NCBI RefSeq assembly: GCF_004919105.1
Contig: NZ_STGK01000001.1
Coordinates: forward strand, 310,001 to 374,000
Origin: Nocardioides sp. GY 10113
GTDB lineage: Bacteria; Actinomycetota; Actinomycetes; Propionibacteriales; Nocardioidaceae
Direction: 5' to 3'
DNA length: 64,000 bases
Part shown: piece by piece, positions 8,858 to 19,205 of the stretch
Position numbering within the stretch: position 1 is the first letter of the stretch
Layout: each line of letters begins with the position of its first letter
Notes under the pieces: model-generated
Databases searched by the model: none
Seen by the model: the letters and a program-made list of their open reading frames with translations, nothing else
What the model was told of the DNA's origin: nothing
Position numbers and translations under genes: made by a program

Positions 8858-9156
8858 GCGGCGGGCAGTGGGACGGCCTCCGGGTCGACCACGCCGCGCT
8901 CGACGCGGCAGCGGCCGACCTCGCGGCGACGGTGCGGGCGATGGACGCGCGGCTGGACCGGTTGGCGGCCGAGCTCGCGCCCTTGCGGACCGGCTGGAGC
9001 GGCGCGCAGCAGGAGGCCTATCGCGCGGCGCAGGCCACCTGGGACGCCGCGATGGCACAGATGCGGGACCTGCTGGCCCTCACCGGTCGGGCCGTCGAGC
9101 AGGCCAACGACGCCTACCGGGCCGCCGACCTGCGCGGCGCCGCGCGCTTCGGATGA
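8854..9156 (+). CDS. WXG100-family secreted protein with YxxxD export motif
   Basis: 100-aa WXG100 protein, with Trp48-Ser-Gly50 at the turn and a C-terminal Tyr88-Arg-Ala-Ala-Asp92. This matches the YxxxD/E general secretion motif of type VII substrates. It overlaps its neighbours at both ends (ATGA on each side). It is the likely carrier of the signal recognised by EccC for the pair; that role is inferred from known ESX systems. Confidence 0.9.
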   Translation: MSGGQWDGLRVDHAALDAAAADLAATVRAMDARLDRLAAELAPLRTGWSGAQQEAYRAAQATWDAAMAQMRDLLALTGRAVEQANDAYRAADLRGAARFG

Positions 9157-10217
9157 GCGCCGTGCCCGGCCTGGTCCGGGTCACCGTGGTCGCCGGCCCG
9201 CGCCGCGCGGACCTGGCCCTGCCCGCCGGGGTGCCGGTGGCCGAGCTGCTGCCGGAGCTGGCCGCCGGCCTGGTGCGCCCCGGCCCGGCCCGCGGCGTCC
9301 GGCTGGTGACCGCCGGCGGCGTACCGCTCGAGGCCGGGGCGGACCTGACCGGCCAGGGCGTCGTCGACGGCGCCGTGCTGGCGCTGGTCGCGGAGGCGGA
9401 GGTCCCACCCCCACGCGTGTACGACGACCCGGTCGAGGCGTTGCTGGAGACGACCGCGGCGCGGCCCCCGGCGCGGGTGGCGGGCTGCTCGGCCCCGGAG
9501 GTGGGCCTCGCGCTGGTCGCCGTCGCCGCGGTCCTCGCCCTGGCCGCGGTCGTCGGGGCCGCGTTCGGCCTGGGCGGCCTGGGCGGTATCGGTGCGGAGC
9601 GGGCGCTCGCGGTCGCCCTGGTCGTCGCGGCGCTGGTGCCGTACGCGCTGCCACGGGCGGCGCTGGCGGCCGCCGACGCCGCCGACCCGACCGCCGGCCC
9701 GACCGCCGGCCCGATCGCCGACCCGACCGCGTCCGCCGAGCGGGTCGCCGCCGCCGACCGGCTGCTGCTGACGGCCCTCGGCGGCGCCGCCGCGACGACG
9801 GCGCTGAGCGCCCCGGTCGTGGCCGGTCTGGGCGCCGCCGGAGCGCTGCTCGCGACCGACGCCTGCCTGGTGCTGATGCTGTCCGTGCGGGACCTGCGCA
9901 CGCCCGGCGCGAGCGGCACCACGCGGGCGACGGGGCTGCTCGGCCTCGGCGGGATCGCCGTCGCCCTCGCCCGAGCCCACCCCGGCTGGTCGTCCGCGAC
10001 CGCGCTGGCGCTGGCCGGCGCCGCGTTGCTCGCGCTCCGGACGACCGCGGGAGCCCGGGCCCGGGCAGCCGGCGGGCTGTCGGCCCCGCGCCGTCGGCGG
10101 CTCGCCGACCTCGCCGAGGGCGCCGCGCTCGTCGCCCTCGCGCCGTCGCTGGTGCTGGCGCTGGACGGGACGGCGCCCGGTGCCGCGCTGGTGGCTGACC
10201 TCGGGGCTCGCTGGTGA
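9153..10217 (+). CDS. eccD: EccD-like type VII secretion membrane protein, shortened
   Basis: 354-aa protein with an N-terminal ubiquitin-like (YukD-type) domain (residues 1 to about 85) followed by hydrophobic segments. EccD forms the membrane channel ring of ESX systems and normally has about 11 transmembrane helices in 450-500 residues. Here I count about seven, with short Ala/Pro/Asp repeats near residue 180. Position (directly after the WXG100 pair, overlapping by 4 bases) and the domain order support the call. The reduced helix count is unusual and could mean a divergent channel. Confidence 0.78.
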   Translation: MSAVPGLVRVTVVAGPRRADLALPAGVPVAELLPELAAGLVRPGPARGVRLVTAGGVPLEAGADLTGQGVVDGAVLALVAEAEVPPPRVYDDPVEALLETTAARPPARVAGCSAPEVGLALVAVAAVLALAAVVGAAFGLGGLGGIGAERALAVALVVAALVPYALPRAALAAADAADPTAGPTAGPIADPTASAERVAAADRLLLTALGGAAATTALSAPVVAGLGAAGALLATDACLVLMLSVRDLRTPGASGTTRATGLLGLGGIAVALARAHPGWSSATALALAGAALLALRTTAGARARAAGGLSAPRRRRLADLAEGAALVALAPSLVLALDGTAPGAALVADLGARW

Positions 10218-10399
10218 GCGACGCGAGGGAGGCCTGCGAGGCGGAGGCGTTCGCCCGGCGCCGTCGGGTGGCCGCGTTCGCCTACGGCACGGGCATGCCA
10301 CCGGTCCGCTCGGCGGGCCGGTCGATCGGGGCGGGCGTCGTGGTCGCGCTGCTGCTCGTGCTCGGCACCGCGGCGCTGGCGGCCGTCGGACTCCGATGA
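10214..10399 (+). CDS. Small single-span membrane protein in the type VII operon
   Basis: 61 aa, starting with GTG that overlaps the eccD stop (GTGA). The N-terminal half is hydrophilic and rich in Arg/Ala; one hydrophobic helix covers about 38-59 and the end is very short. I recognise no family. Tight coupling to eccD suggests a small accessory subunit, perhaps in the structural place of the missing EccB/EccE. That role is a guess. Confidence 0.65.
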   Translation: MSDAREACEAEAFARRRRVAAFAYGTGMPPVRSAGRSIGAGVVVALLLVLGTAALAAVGLR

Positions 10400-10436
10400 C
10401 GGCCCGGACCCCTCCGGCCTGCCCTAGGGTCGGCAC

Positions 10437-11474
10437 ATGGAGCTGGCGGAGGCGCGCGACCTGGCGGCGCTGGCCGAGCGTGCGCACGCGGAGCGCCACC
10501 TGCGCGGCGCGGGGAGCGCCGACGAGCTCGCCGCGCGGTCGGCGGACATCGCGGCGGCGCTCGACCTCCTCGCCCGGGACGACCCGGCCGCCGCGGCCGT
10601 GCTGGCCGGGTCGCTCTCGCGCTGCTGGCAGGAGTGGGGGCGCGTCGAGGAGGGGCTCGAGCTCACCATCGGGCTGCTGGCCCGGGTCGGCGAGGCCGGC
10701 CAGTCCGGCGACCCACGGTGGTCCAGGGCCCACCTGGTGGTCGGCGAGCTCTCCTTCCGGCGCGGCGACCAGGAGGCCGCGCTGGCCGCGACCCGGTTCG
10801 CCGCGCTGGGCGCCGCGGCGCTCGACGACCGGGCGCTGCTGGCCGAGGCCGAGACCAACCTCGCGCGCATCGCGTTCCGCGACGGCGACGCGCCGCGGAT
10901 CTTCCGGCACGCCCGCCGGGTCCAGGCCCTCGCGGACGGCGACGCCCGGCTGATGACCAAGGCGACCCACATGCTGGGCTGGGCGTCGTACACCGCCGGT
11001 GACCTCGCCACGGCGATGGAGCGGTTCGAGGAGAACGCCGAGCGGTACGGCGATCTCGGCGACGACCTGGGCGCGGCGATGGAGTGGGCGAACCTCGGCG
11101 ACCTCGCACTGGAGGCCGGTGACCACCAGGCGGCGGCACGCTACCTCGCGGCGGCGTTCGCCACCCCCGGGCTGGCCGACGACGGCTACCTCGCTCCCAG
11201 CCTGGTCCGCAGTGCGGGGGTGCTGCTGGGTGCGCTCGGCCACGACGAGCGCTCCCTGGAGCTGCTGGCGGCGGCCGACGCCGCCTACCGCGCGGCCGGG
11301 CTCGAGCCCGACCCCGGGGACGACGCCGCCGAGGAGGTCGAGCGCGGAGTCCGCGAGCGGCTCGCCGAGCGGGAGGCGGAGATCGCGACCCGCGGCGCGG
11401 CGATGGGCCGGGGCGAGTCGTTCGCGGCGGCCCGCGCGGCGCTCTCCGGCCTCGCGGGGCCGGCCGGCGGCTGA
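10437..11474 (+). CDS. TPR-like helical repeat protein, function unknown
   Basis: 345-aa, Ala/Leu/Glu-rich protein of repeated helix pairs resembling tetratricopeptide repeats (for example …LGWASYTAGDLATAMERFEENAERYGD…). It resembles the C-terminal TPR halves of actinobacterial regulators, but no DNA-binding or NB-ARC domain is present. No signal peptide or membrane helix. A -10 (TAGGGT, 10425-10430) 6 bases before the ATG suggests its own leaderless promoter, separate from the type VII operon upstream. A strong hairpin follows the stop. Confidence 0.7.
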   Translation: MELAEARDLAALAERAHAERHLRGAGSADELAARSADIAAALDLLARDDPAAAAVLAGSLSRCWQEWGRVEEGLELTIGLLARVGEAGQSGDPRWSRAHLVVGELSFRRGDQEAALAATRFAALGAAALDDRALLAEAETNLARIAFRDGDAPRIFRHARRVQALADGDARLMTKATHMLGWASYTAGDLATAMERFEENAERYGDLGDDLGAAMEWANLGDLALEAGDHQAAARYLAAAFATPGLADDGYLAPSLVRSAGVLLGALGHDERSLELLAAADAAYRAAGLEPDPGDDAAEEVERGVRERLAEREAEIATRGAAMGRGESFAAARAALSGLAGPAGG

Positions 11475-11480
11475 AAAACG

Positions 11481-11512
11481 CGAACGGCGCCGACTGCTGT
11501 CGGCGCCGTTCG
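11481..11512. terminator. Hairpin terminator shared by the TPR gene and tRNA-Ser
   Basis: A perfect 14-bp stem (CGAACGGCGCCGAC with its complement) around TGCT. On the minus strand, downstream of tRNA-Ser, it is followed by CGTTTTTC, giving a good intrinsic terminator there. For the plus-strand gene there is no T-run. Confidence 0.8.
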
Positions 11513-11520
11513 ATCTCCGG

Positions 11521-11606
11521 CGGAGGTAGGGGGATTCGAACCCCCGAGGGCTGTTAACCCAACCCGCTTTCCAAGCGAGCGCCATAGGCCACTAGGCGAT
11601 ACCTCC
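11521..11606 (-). tRNA. tRNA-Ser (anticodon GGA)
   Basis: On the minus strand the acceptor GGAGGTA pairs with TACCTCC at the 3' end. The anticodon stem-loop CTTGGAAAG gives anticodon GGA, a long variable arm is present as expected for class II tRNA-Ser, and the T-loop is GGTTCGAATCC. CCA is not encoded. No integrase or attachment-site duplication is visible next to it. Confidence 0.95.
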
Positions 11607-11676
11607 GCGGAGGAGGCTACCTTCCCGGGCCCGGTCGGCAGAAATCGGCCCGACACCTCCCGCTAACGTCGCAGGC

Positions 11677-12309
11677 GTGCCGAGCTACCTGACGATCCGC
11701 CACGACGTGGCGACGGAGATCGAGGTCAAGCGGTCGCGGTTCCTGTGCACGCTCGAGCGGGTCGGCGACGAGGCCGCGGCCCGTGCGGTGGTGGAGCGGC
11801 TGCGGCGCGAGCACTGGGACGCCCGGCACCACTGCTCGGCCTTCGTCCTCGGCCCGCCGCCGGTGCCGGTGGAGCGCTCCTCCGACGACGGGGAGCCGGC
11901 CGGCACCGCGGGCGCGCCGATGCTGGAGGTGCTGCGCGGAGCGGGGCTCTCGGACGTGGTCGCGGTGGTCACCCGCTGGTTCGGCGGCACCCTGCTCGGG
12001 GCCGGCGGCCTGGTGAGGGCGTACGGCGACGCGGTGCGCGAGGCGGTCGCCGCCGCCGGCACGGTACGGCGGTCCCTGGTCCGCGAGCACCTGCTGGTCC
12101 TCGAGCACGCCGACGCCGGGCGGGTCGAGTCCGAGCTGCGCGGGCGCGGGGTGACGGTGCTGGACACGGCCTACGCGGACCGCGTCACGCTGCGCCTCGG
12201 CGTACCGCCGGAGGAGGAGGCGGTGCTGGCGACCGCGCTGGCCGAGCTGACCGCTGGAGCGGCCGCGACGACGGTGGCCGGGGAGCGCTGGGTGGACGCC
12301 CCGGGCTGA
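11677..12309 (+). CDS. IMPACT/YigZ family protein
   Basis: 210 aa. The N-terminal UPF0029 domain has the family signature: …DDGEPAGTAGAPMLEVL… and …VTRWFGGTLLGAGGLVRAYG…. A shorter C-terminal domain of the YigZ type follows. Eukaryotic IMPACT modulates the Gcn2 stress kinase; bacterial homologues are poorly defined and may bind nucleic acid. GTG at 11677 was chosen because TAACGT lies 7 bases upstream (leaderless pattern). Confidence 0.88.
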   Translation: MPSYLTIRHDVATEIEVKRSRFLCTLERVGDEAAARAVVERLRREHWDARHHCSAFVLGPPPVPVERSSDDGEPAGTAGAPMLEVLRGAGLSDVVAVVTRWFGGTLLGAGGLVRAYGDAVREAVAAAGTVRRSLVREHLLVLEHADAGRVESELRGRGVTVLDTAYADRVTLRLGVPPEEEAVLATALAELTAGAAATTVAGERWVDAPG

Positions 12310-12378
12310 GCCGCCCGGCCCGGACGGGGCGGGTGGCGGCGTTGATTCCGGGCCGCGCCCCCTCGTCGTCTATGGTGG

Positions 12379-12474
12379 GGCCAACCCCCCGTGTGGCGGC
12401 ATCTCACCCAACTCCCCCAGGGCCGGAAGGCAGCAAGGGTAAGTGGGCTCTGTCGGGTGCATGGGGGGCCTTAC
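12379..12474 (+). ncRNA. ffs: Signal recognition particle 4.5S-type RNA
   Basis: It carries the universally conserved SRP helix 8 core (GGCCGGAAGGCAGCAAGGGT). A long closing helix pairs CCCCCCGTG (12385-12393) with CATGGGGGG near 12460-12468. The RNA scaffolds Ffh for membrane targeting of nascent proteins. A TATGGT -10 lies at 12371-12376 and a TTACTTTTTC run follows the helix, consistent with a terminator. Exact ends are uncertain by a few bases. Location just before dnaX is common in Actinobacteria. Confidence 0.93.
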
Positions 12475-12589
12475 TTTTTCCGGTGCGCGCCCCGCGCCGG
12501 GGAGCGGGTCCGGGACTGCTCCCGCGACCGCGCCCGGGACCCTGGCCCGCCTCGGGGGAGACCGCCTGCGGCCTGTCGGGGGCGATGGT

Positions 12590-12595
12590 TAGGGT
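12590..12595 (+). promoter_or_regulatory. -10 element before dnaX (leaderless geometry)
   Basis: TAGGGT lies 6 bases before the dnaX GTG at 12602. A purine-rich CAGGA lies between, so either leaderless or very short-leader initiation is possible. Confidence 0.5.
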
Positions 12596-12601
12596 TCAGG
12601 A

Positions 12602-14803
12602 GTGGATTCGCCGCTCGCCCTCTACCGCCGCTACCGGCCGGAGACCTTCGCCGAGGTCATCGGGCAGGAGCACGTGACCGAGCCGCTGCGTGCCGCGCTG
12701 GCGAACAACCGGGTCAACCATGCCTACCTGTTCTCCGGTCCGCGCGGCTGTGGCAAGACCACCAGCGCCCGGATCCTGGCGCGGGCCCTGAACTGCGAGA
12801 AGGCGCCGATCGCGGACCCCTGCGGGGAGTGCGACAGCTGCCGCGACCTCGCCCGGGGCGGCCCGGGATCGATCGACGTGATCGAGATCGACGCGGCCTC
12901 CCACGGTGGCGTCGACGACGCCCGCGACCTCCGCGAGAAGGCGTTCTTCGCCCCGGTGAAGAGCCGGTACAAGGTCTACATCATCGACGAGGCCCACATG
13001 GTCACCACGCAGGGCTTCAACGCCCTGCTCAAGCTGGTCGAGGAGCCGCCGCCGCACCTGCGGTTCATCTTCGCCACCACCGAGCCGGAGAAGGTCATCC
13101 CGACCATCCGCTCCCGGACCCACCACTACCCGTTCCGGCTGATCCCGCCGCGGCTGCTGACCTCCTACCTCTCCGAGCTCTGCGAGAAGGAGGGGGTCGC
13201 GATCGAGCCCGCCGCGCTGCCGCTGGTGGTCCGCGCCGGCGCCGGCTCGGCCCGTGACACGCTCTCGGTGCTCGACCAGCTGCTCGGCGGCGCGGGCGCC
13301 GACGGGGTCACCTACGCCCTGGCCAGCGGGCTGCTCGGCTACACGCCGGACACGCTCCTCGACGACGTGGTCGACGCCTTCGCCGCCGGCGACGGCGCGG
13401 CCGTGTTCGGCGTGGTGGACCGGGTGATCGAGACCGGTCAGGACCCGCGCCGGTTCACCGAGGACCTGCTGCGCCGGCTGCGCGACCTGGTGATCGTCGC
13501 CGCGGTGCCGGACGCGCCGGTCACCGGCCTGATCGACGTCGCCGCCGATCAGGGCGAGCGGCTGGTGGCGCAGGCCAACCGGTTCGGCCGTGCCGACCTG
13601 ACCCGCGCCGCCGACCTGGTCGCGGCGGGTCTCACCGACATGCGCGGCGCGACGGCTCCGCGGCTGCTGCTCGAGCTGATCTGCGCCCGGGTGCTGCTGC
13701 CCGGCGCCGACCACAGCGCCGAGGGCGTGATGGCCCGCCTGGACCGGCTCGAGCGCCGGGTGGCGATCAGCGGCACCCCGTCGGCGCCGGCGCACTCGGC
13801 GGTCGACGACGTGCCCGGCCAGGACCGGCCGCAGCCCTCGCGCCACGAGCGCGCCGCCCCGGAGAGGCACCCGGACCCGGTCGAGCGTCCCGCTCACGCC
13901 GCGCCGGCGCCGCCTGCGGCCGCGGCCGCCGCCCCGGCGGCCCCGCCGGTCCAGACGGAGCCGGCCGCCGAGCCCGTGCTGTCCAGCCGGCCGCCGGCTG
14001 CGGCCGCCCCGGCCGCCCAGGCTGCCCAGGCGGCTCCCGAGGCTCCGTCGAGCCCTCCCGCGCCGCAACCGCCGGCCGCCGCGCCCGCCGCGCCCGTGGC
14101 GCCGGCCGCACCCGCACCGACGCCGGCACCCCCCGCGCCCGCGCCCGCCGCGCCGGCCGCGACCGGTGGCCTCAGCCTGGTCGACGTACGCCGCCTGTGG
14201 CCCGAGGTGATCGACCGGTCCAAGTCGGCCAAGCGGCTGACCTGGATCCACCTCACCCAGAACGCGCAGGTCGTCGGGTACGACGGCGGGACCCTGACCC
14301 TCGGCTTCGCCAACGCCGGCGCCAAGGCGAGCTTCGACGCCGGCCCGAGCGCGGACATCGTGCGCCAGCTCGTCATCGACGTGATCGGCTCCGAGGTGAA
14401 GGTCGAGACGATCGTCGACCCCGGAGCCGACCCGGGTGCGGCCCCGCCGCCGCCCCGCGACGCCGCGCCCGCTCCGGCGCGCGCCCCCGAGCCTGCCCCG
14501 CCGGCCGCGGCCCCGACGGCTGCGGCGCCCGCGCAGGCTGCCGACGGCTCGCCGCCGCCCTGGGACGCGGAGCCGCCGGCGTGGACGGACGAGGCCGGCG
14601 CCCCGCCCGACGACGGTTCGCAGCGACCGCAGATGTCGCGCCGCGCGATGGTCGCGGAGATCCAGGCCGAGGCGGAGGCGCCGCGGATGGACCCGGACGC
14701 CGCCGTCGCGATGGACGACGCCGAGGTCGACGCGGAGTCGGGAGCCGAGCTCCTGGCCCGCGAGCTCGGCGCCAAGGTGATCGAGGAGATCCCCAACGAG
14801 TGA
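12602..14803 (+). CDS. dnaX: DNA polymerase III subunits gamma/tau
   Basis: 733-aa clamp-loader ATPase. Walker A SGPRGCGKT is at about 45-53, the zinc module uses Cys65, Cys74, Cys77 and Cys80, Walker B IIDEAH is near 127-132, and sensor/arginine-finger segments follow. After the clamp-loader core comes a long Pro/Ala-rich linker (about 400-520), then a conserved tau-like domain (…LSLVDVRRLWPEVIDRSKSAKR…) and an acidic tail. It loads the sliding clamp and, through tau, couples polymerase and helicase. I see no obvious slippery site for a gamma frameshift product. Confidence 0.95.
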   Translation: MDSPLALYRRYRPETFAEVIGQEHVTEPLRAALANNRVNHAYLFSGPRGCGKTTSARILARALNCEKAPIADPCGECDSCRDLARGGPGSIDVIEIDAASHGGVDDARDLREKAFFAPVKSRYKVYIIDEAHMVTTQGFNALLKLVEEPPPHLRFIFATTEPEKVIPTIRSRTHHYPFRLIPPRLLTSYLSELCEKEGVAIEPAALPLVVRAGAGSARDTLSVLDQLLGGAGADGVTYALASGLLGYTPDTLLDDVVDAFAAGDGAAVFGVVDRVIETGQDPRRFTEDLLRRLRDLVIVAAVPDAPVTGLIDVAADQGERLVAQANRFGRADLTRAADLVAAGLTDMRGATAPRLLLELICARVLLPGADHSAEGVMARLDRLERRVAISGTPSAPAHSAVDDVPGQDRPQPSRHERAAPERHPDPVERPAHAAPAPPAAAAAAPAAPPVQTEPAAEPVLSSRPPAAAAPAAQAAQAAPEAPSSPPAPQPPAAAPAAPVAPAAPAPTPAPPAPAPAAPAATGGLSLVDVRRLWPEVIDRSKSAKRLTWIHLTQNAQVVGYDGGTLTLGFANAGAKASFDAGPSADIVRQLVIDVIGSEVKVETIVDPGADPGAAPPPPRDAAPAPARAPEPAPPAAAPTAAAPAQAADGSPPPWDAEPPAWTDEAGAPPDDGSQRPQMSRRAMVAEIQAEAEAPRMDPDAAVAMDDAEVDAESGAELLARELGAKVIEEIPNE

Positions 14804-14865
14804 GGCCCCGGCCCCACCCAGACCCAGCAACGCCAACCAGCACCGCAGACCCGAGGTGACCTGAG

Positions 14866-15300
14866 ATGAGCAACAACCCCTTCGACGCGCTCGGCGGCGG
14901 CCCCGGTGGCCTCGACCTCGGCGCGCTCCTGCAGCAGGCCCAGCAGATGCAGGAGGACATGATGGCCGCCCAGCAGCGGCTGGCCGCGGCGACGGTCGAG
15001 GGCACCGTGGCCGGCGGCGCGGTGACCGTGACCGTCAACGGCAGCGGCGAGCTGACCGGCGTCTCGATCCGTCCGGAGGCCGTCGACCGGCCCGACGACG
15101 CGCTCGAGGGCGGTCTCGAGGACGCCCTCGAGGATCTCGGCGACCTGATCGTGGCCGCCTACCGCGACGCCCGCGCCCAGATCGACAAGCTGGCCGAGGA
15201 GACGCTCGGCCCGCTCGCCGGTGGCATGCCCGAGATGCCCGACATCCCCGGGATGCCCGGCCTCCCCGGCTCGGGGAACCCGGGGCAGCTCGGCTTCTGA
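14866..15300 (+). CDS. YbaB/EbfC family nucleoid-associated protein
   Basis: 144 aa. The N-terminal part is Gly-rich. The YbaB core (Met/Gln-rich helix …LLQQAQQMQEDMMAAQQRLAAATVEG…, then β-strands TVNGSGELTGVSI) forms DNA-binding dimers. The C-terminal tail is Pro/Gly/Met-rich. The dnaX-ybaB-recR order is conserved widely in bacteria and supports the assignment. The Shine-Dalgarno is GAGGTGA before the ATG. Confidence 0.93.
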   Translation: MSNNPFDALGGGPGGLDLGALLQQAQQMQEDMMAAQQRLAAATVEGTVAGGAVTVTVNGSGELTGVSIRPEAVDRPDDALEGGLEDALEDLGDLIVAAYRDARAQIDKLAEETLGPLAGGMPEMPDIPGMPGLPGSGNPGQLGF

Positions 15301-15399
15301 GCGCCGGATCCGACACCCCGGCCCGGCGACGGGCGACAATGTCCGGGGCAGAATCACCAGGCCGGCATCCGCGGGCCGGAACAACCAGGCAGGACACAG

Positions 15400-15996
15400 A
15401 TGTACGAAGGCGTCGTCCAGGACCTCATCGACGAGCTCGGGCGGCTGCCCGGGGTCGGCCCGAAGAGCGCCCAACGGATCGCGTTCCACCTGCTCCAGGC
15501 CGACCCGGTCGACGTGAAGCGGCTCGCCGACGTCCTGGTCGAGGTCAAGGAGAAGGTGAAGTTCTGCACCGTCTGCTTCAACGTCTCCGAGGACGAGCAG
15601 TGCCGGATCTGCCGTGACCCGCGGCGGGATCCGTCGGTGCTGTGCGTGGTCGAGGAGTACAAGGACGTCGTCGCGATCGAGCGGACCCGTGAGTTCCGCG
15701 GTCGCTACCACGTGCTCGGCGGCGCGATCTCGCCCATCGACGGCATCGGACCCGAGCAGCTGCACATCCGCGAGCTGCTCACCCGGCTCGGCGACGGCGC
15801 GGTCACCGAGGTCATCCTGGCCACCGACCCGAACCTCGAGGGCGAGGCCACGGCGACGTACCTCACCCGGATGCTCGGCCCGCTGGGGTTGCGCGTGACC
15901 CGTTTGGCGAGTGGACTGCCGGTGGGCGGCGACCTCGAGTACGCCGACGAGGTGACCCTGGGTCGCGCGTTCGTGGGCCGCCAGGCCGCGACCTGA
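15400..15996 (+). CDS. recR: Recombination mediator protein RecR
   Basis: 198 aa, the standard length. A helix-hairpin-helix ([20 protein letters not shown]) is followed by a zinc finger with Cys56, Cys59, Cys68 and Cys71, a Toprim domain starting [10 protein letters not shown] and a C-terminal helix. With RecF/RecO it loads RecA onto SSB-coated single-stranded DNA during gap repair. It sits at the end of the dnaX-ybaB-recR set. The next ORF starts only 6 bases after the stop. Confidence 0.96.
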   Translation: MYEGVVQDLIDELGRLPGVGPKSAQRIAFHLLQADPVDVKRLADVLVEVKEKVKFCTVCFNVSEDEQCRICRDPRRDPSVLCVVEEYKDVVAIERTREFRGRYHVLGGAISPIDGIGPEQLHIRELLTRLGDGAVTEVILATDPNLEGEATATYLTRMLGPLGLRVTRLASGLPVGGDLEYADEVTLGRAFVGRQAAT

Positions 15997-16002
15997 GAGA
16001 CG

Positions 16003-16095
16003 ATGGCGGCGAGCACCACCACGAGCACCACCACGAGCACCACGACCAGCACCACCACCAGCACGACGACGGGAACGAGGGGAGGAGTCCGATGA
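16003..16095 (+). CDS. Putative 30-codon Thr/Ser-repeat leader peptide upstream of the aspartate-kinase region
   Basis: The ORF reads Met-Ala-Ala, then five tandem Ser-Thr-Thr-Thr units, then a short Gly/Arg tail; 16 of 30 residues are Thr. Across the five 12-base units every difference is an ACC/ACG swap at a third codon position, so the peptide repeat is kept while DNA varies. The stop overlaps the ATG of the DUF5063 gene (ATGA), and the last codons form that gene's AGGGGAGGAG Shine-Dalgarno. Its frame differs from DUF5063, so it is not an N-terminal extension. A weak GAGAGA precedes the ATG. Threonine is an end product of the aspartate pathway encoded just downstream. Translation is unproven, and a simple-sequence repeat is the alternative. 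Confidence 0.5.
   Translation: MAASTTTSTTTSTTTSTTTSTTTGTRGGVR
16014..16071. repeat. 12-bp AGCACCACC-type tandem repeat
   Basis: About five units of AGC-ACN-ACN-ACN between recR and the DUF5063 gene. Substitutions are confined to every third base in the reading frame starting at 16003. Confidence 0.85.
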
Positions 16096-16730
16096 CGGAG
16101 AACGCGACCGAGCAGCTGCCGGGGTTGGCCGCGCTGGAGGCTCTGATCGCCGCCGAGGCGGAGGCGGTCCGGCTGGCCGACGACATCGCCGCCTCGATCC
16201 GCTCGTTCCTCGACGGCCTGCGTGCCGTCGCGGCCGAGGCGACCGGCGGCCAGGCCGTCGCGCTGCTGCTCCTCCAGATCAGCCAGATCGCCCTGACCGG
16301 CGCCCGGCTCGGGGTCTACCGCGACTTCGAGCCTCGCGAGGAGTACCAGCCCGACGACGGGCCCGATGCCGACCCCGACGAGCTGCGGATGCAGCTGGCC
16401 GCGCTCCTCGGCGACCTGGACACCTACAGCTACGTCTTCGACCCCTACCAGCCCGAGGTGGTCGAGGGTCAGCTCTCCGACGACCTGGCCAGCATCGCCG
16501 CCGACCTCGAGGTCGGGTTGCGCCACCACGCCGCGGGCGACGTGGAGGAGGCGCTGTGGTGGTGGCAGTTCTCCTACGTCTCCTCGTGGGGGACGCTCGC
16601 CGGGGTGGCGCTCAACGCGCTGCTCTCGGTCGTCGCCCACGACCGGCTCGACACCGAGGTCGAGGACCCGGTCGAGCAGGAGCAGATCGAGGTGGCCGAG
16701 ACGGTGCTGGACAGTGGCCAGGCGGACTGA
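16092..16730 (+). CDS. DUF5063 domain-containing protein
   Basis: 212-aa, acidic, largely helical cytoplasmic protein with a Trp-rich segment (…EEALWWWQFSYVSSWG…). It matches my memory of the DUF5063 family found between recR and aspartate kinase in Actinobacteria. No enzymatic motif is visible and the function is unknown. It has a very strong Shine-Dalgarno lying inside the 3' end of the preceding tiny ORF, which it overlaps by 4 bases. Aspartate kinase follows 74 bases later. Confidence 0.8.
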   Translation: MTENATEQLPGLAALEALIAAEAEAVRLADDIAASIRSFLDGLRAVAAEATGGQAVALLLLQISQIALTGARLGVYRDFEPREEYQPDDGPDADPDELRMQLAALLGDLDTYSYVFDPYQPEVVEGQLSDDLASIAADLEVGLRHHAAGDVEEALWWWQFSYVSSWGTLAGVALNALLSVVAHDRLDTEVEDPVEQEQIEVAETVLDSGQAD

Positions 16731-16740
16731 CGACCGTCGG

Positions 16741-16746
16741 TAGAAT
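16741..16746 (+). promoter_or_regulatory. Possible -10 for an aspartate-kinase promoter
   Basis: TAGAAT lies in the short gap after the DUF5063 stop. A start near 16753 would give a leader of about 50 bases. No good -35 is visible, so read-through from upstream remains possible. Confidence 0.35.
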
Positions 16747-16804
16747 CGCCGTCGGTCCGTCACGGGCCGTGTTCCCTTCCCCGCAGAGCCAGGAGTGAGC
16801 CCCA

Positions 16805-19131
<2,327 letters not shown>

Positions 19132-19136
19132 GCCTT

Positions 19137-19186
19137 GGGTCGTGTGCCTGAGCACCCCGAACAGGGAGGCGTCAGGCACACGACCC
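19137..19186. terminator. Long hairpin between convergent asd and membrane-protein genes
   Basis: A 15-bp perfect stem (GGGTCGTGTGCCTGA at 19137-19151 with its complement at 19172-19186) and a 20-base loop. There is no T-run. Its position between convergent genes suggests a bidirectional terminator. Confidence 0.65.
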
Positions 19187-19205
19187 GACACGGGGAGGCG
19201 CGCCG

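Noticed and set aside
4637..9058. eccC start far upstream, making a 1473-aa protein
   Set aside because: The extra N-terminal 188 residues would be antisense to both WXG100 genes and are low-complexity Arg/Pro; ATG 8494 gives a normal EccC length.
11521..11606. tRNA-Ser as an integration site of a genomic island
   Set aside because: No integrase, no direct repeat of the tRNA 3' end and no change in gene content type on either side.
12602..14803. Programmed frameshift in dnaX giving a gamma subunit
   Set aside because: No A-rich slippery heptamer with downstream stem-loop is apparent in this GC-rich gene.
16014..16071. CRISPR-like short regular repeat
   Set aside because: Units are 12 bases with no spacers; it is a direct tandem repeat with codon periodicity, not an array.
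15705..16763. Long minus-strand reading frame opposite recR and DUF5063 with a Val/Leu run
   Set aside because: It is an antisense shadow: recR is certain on the plus strand and the Val-Leu run is just the complement of the AGC-ACC repeat.
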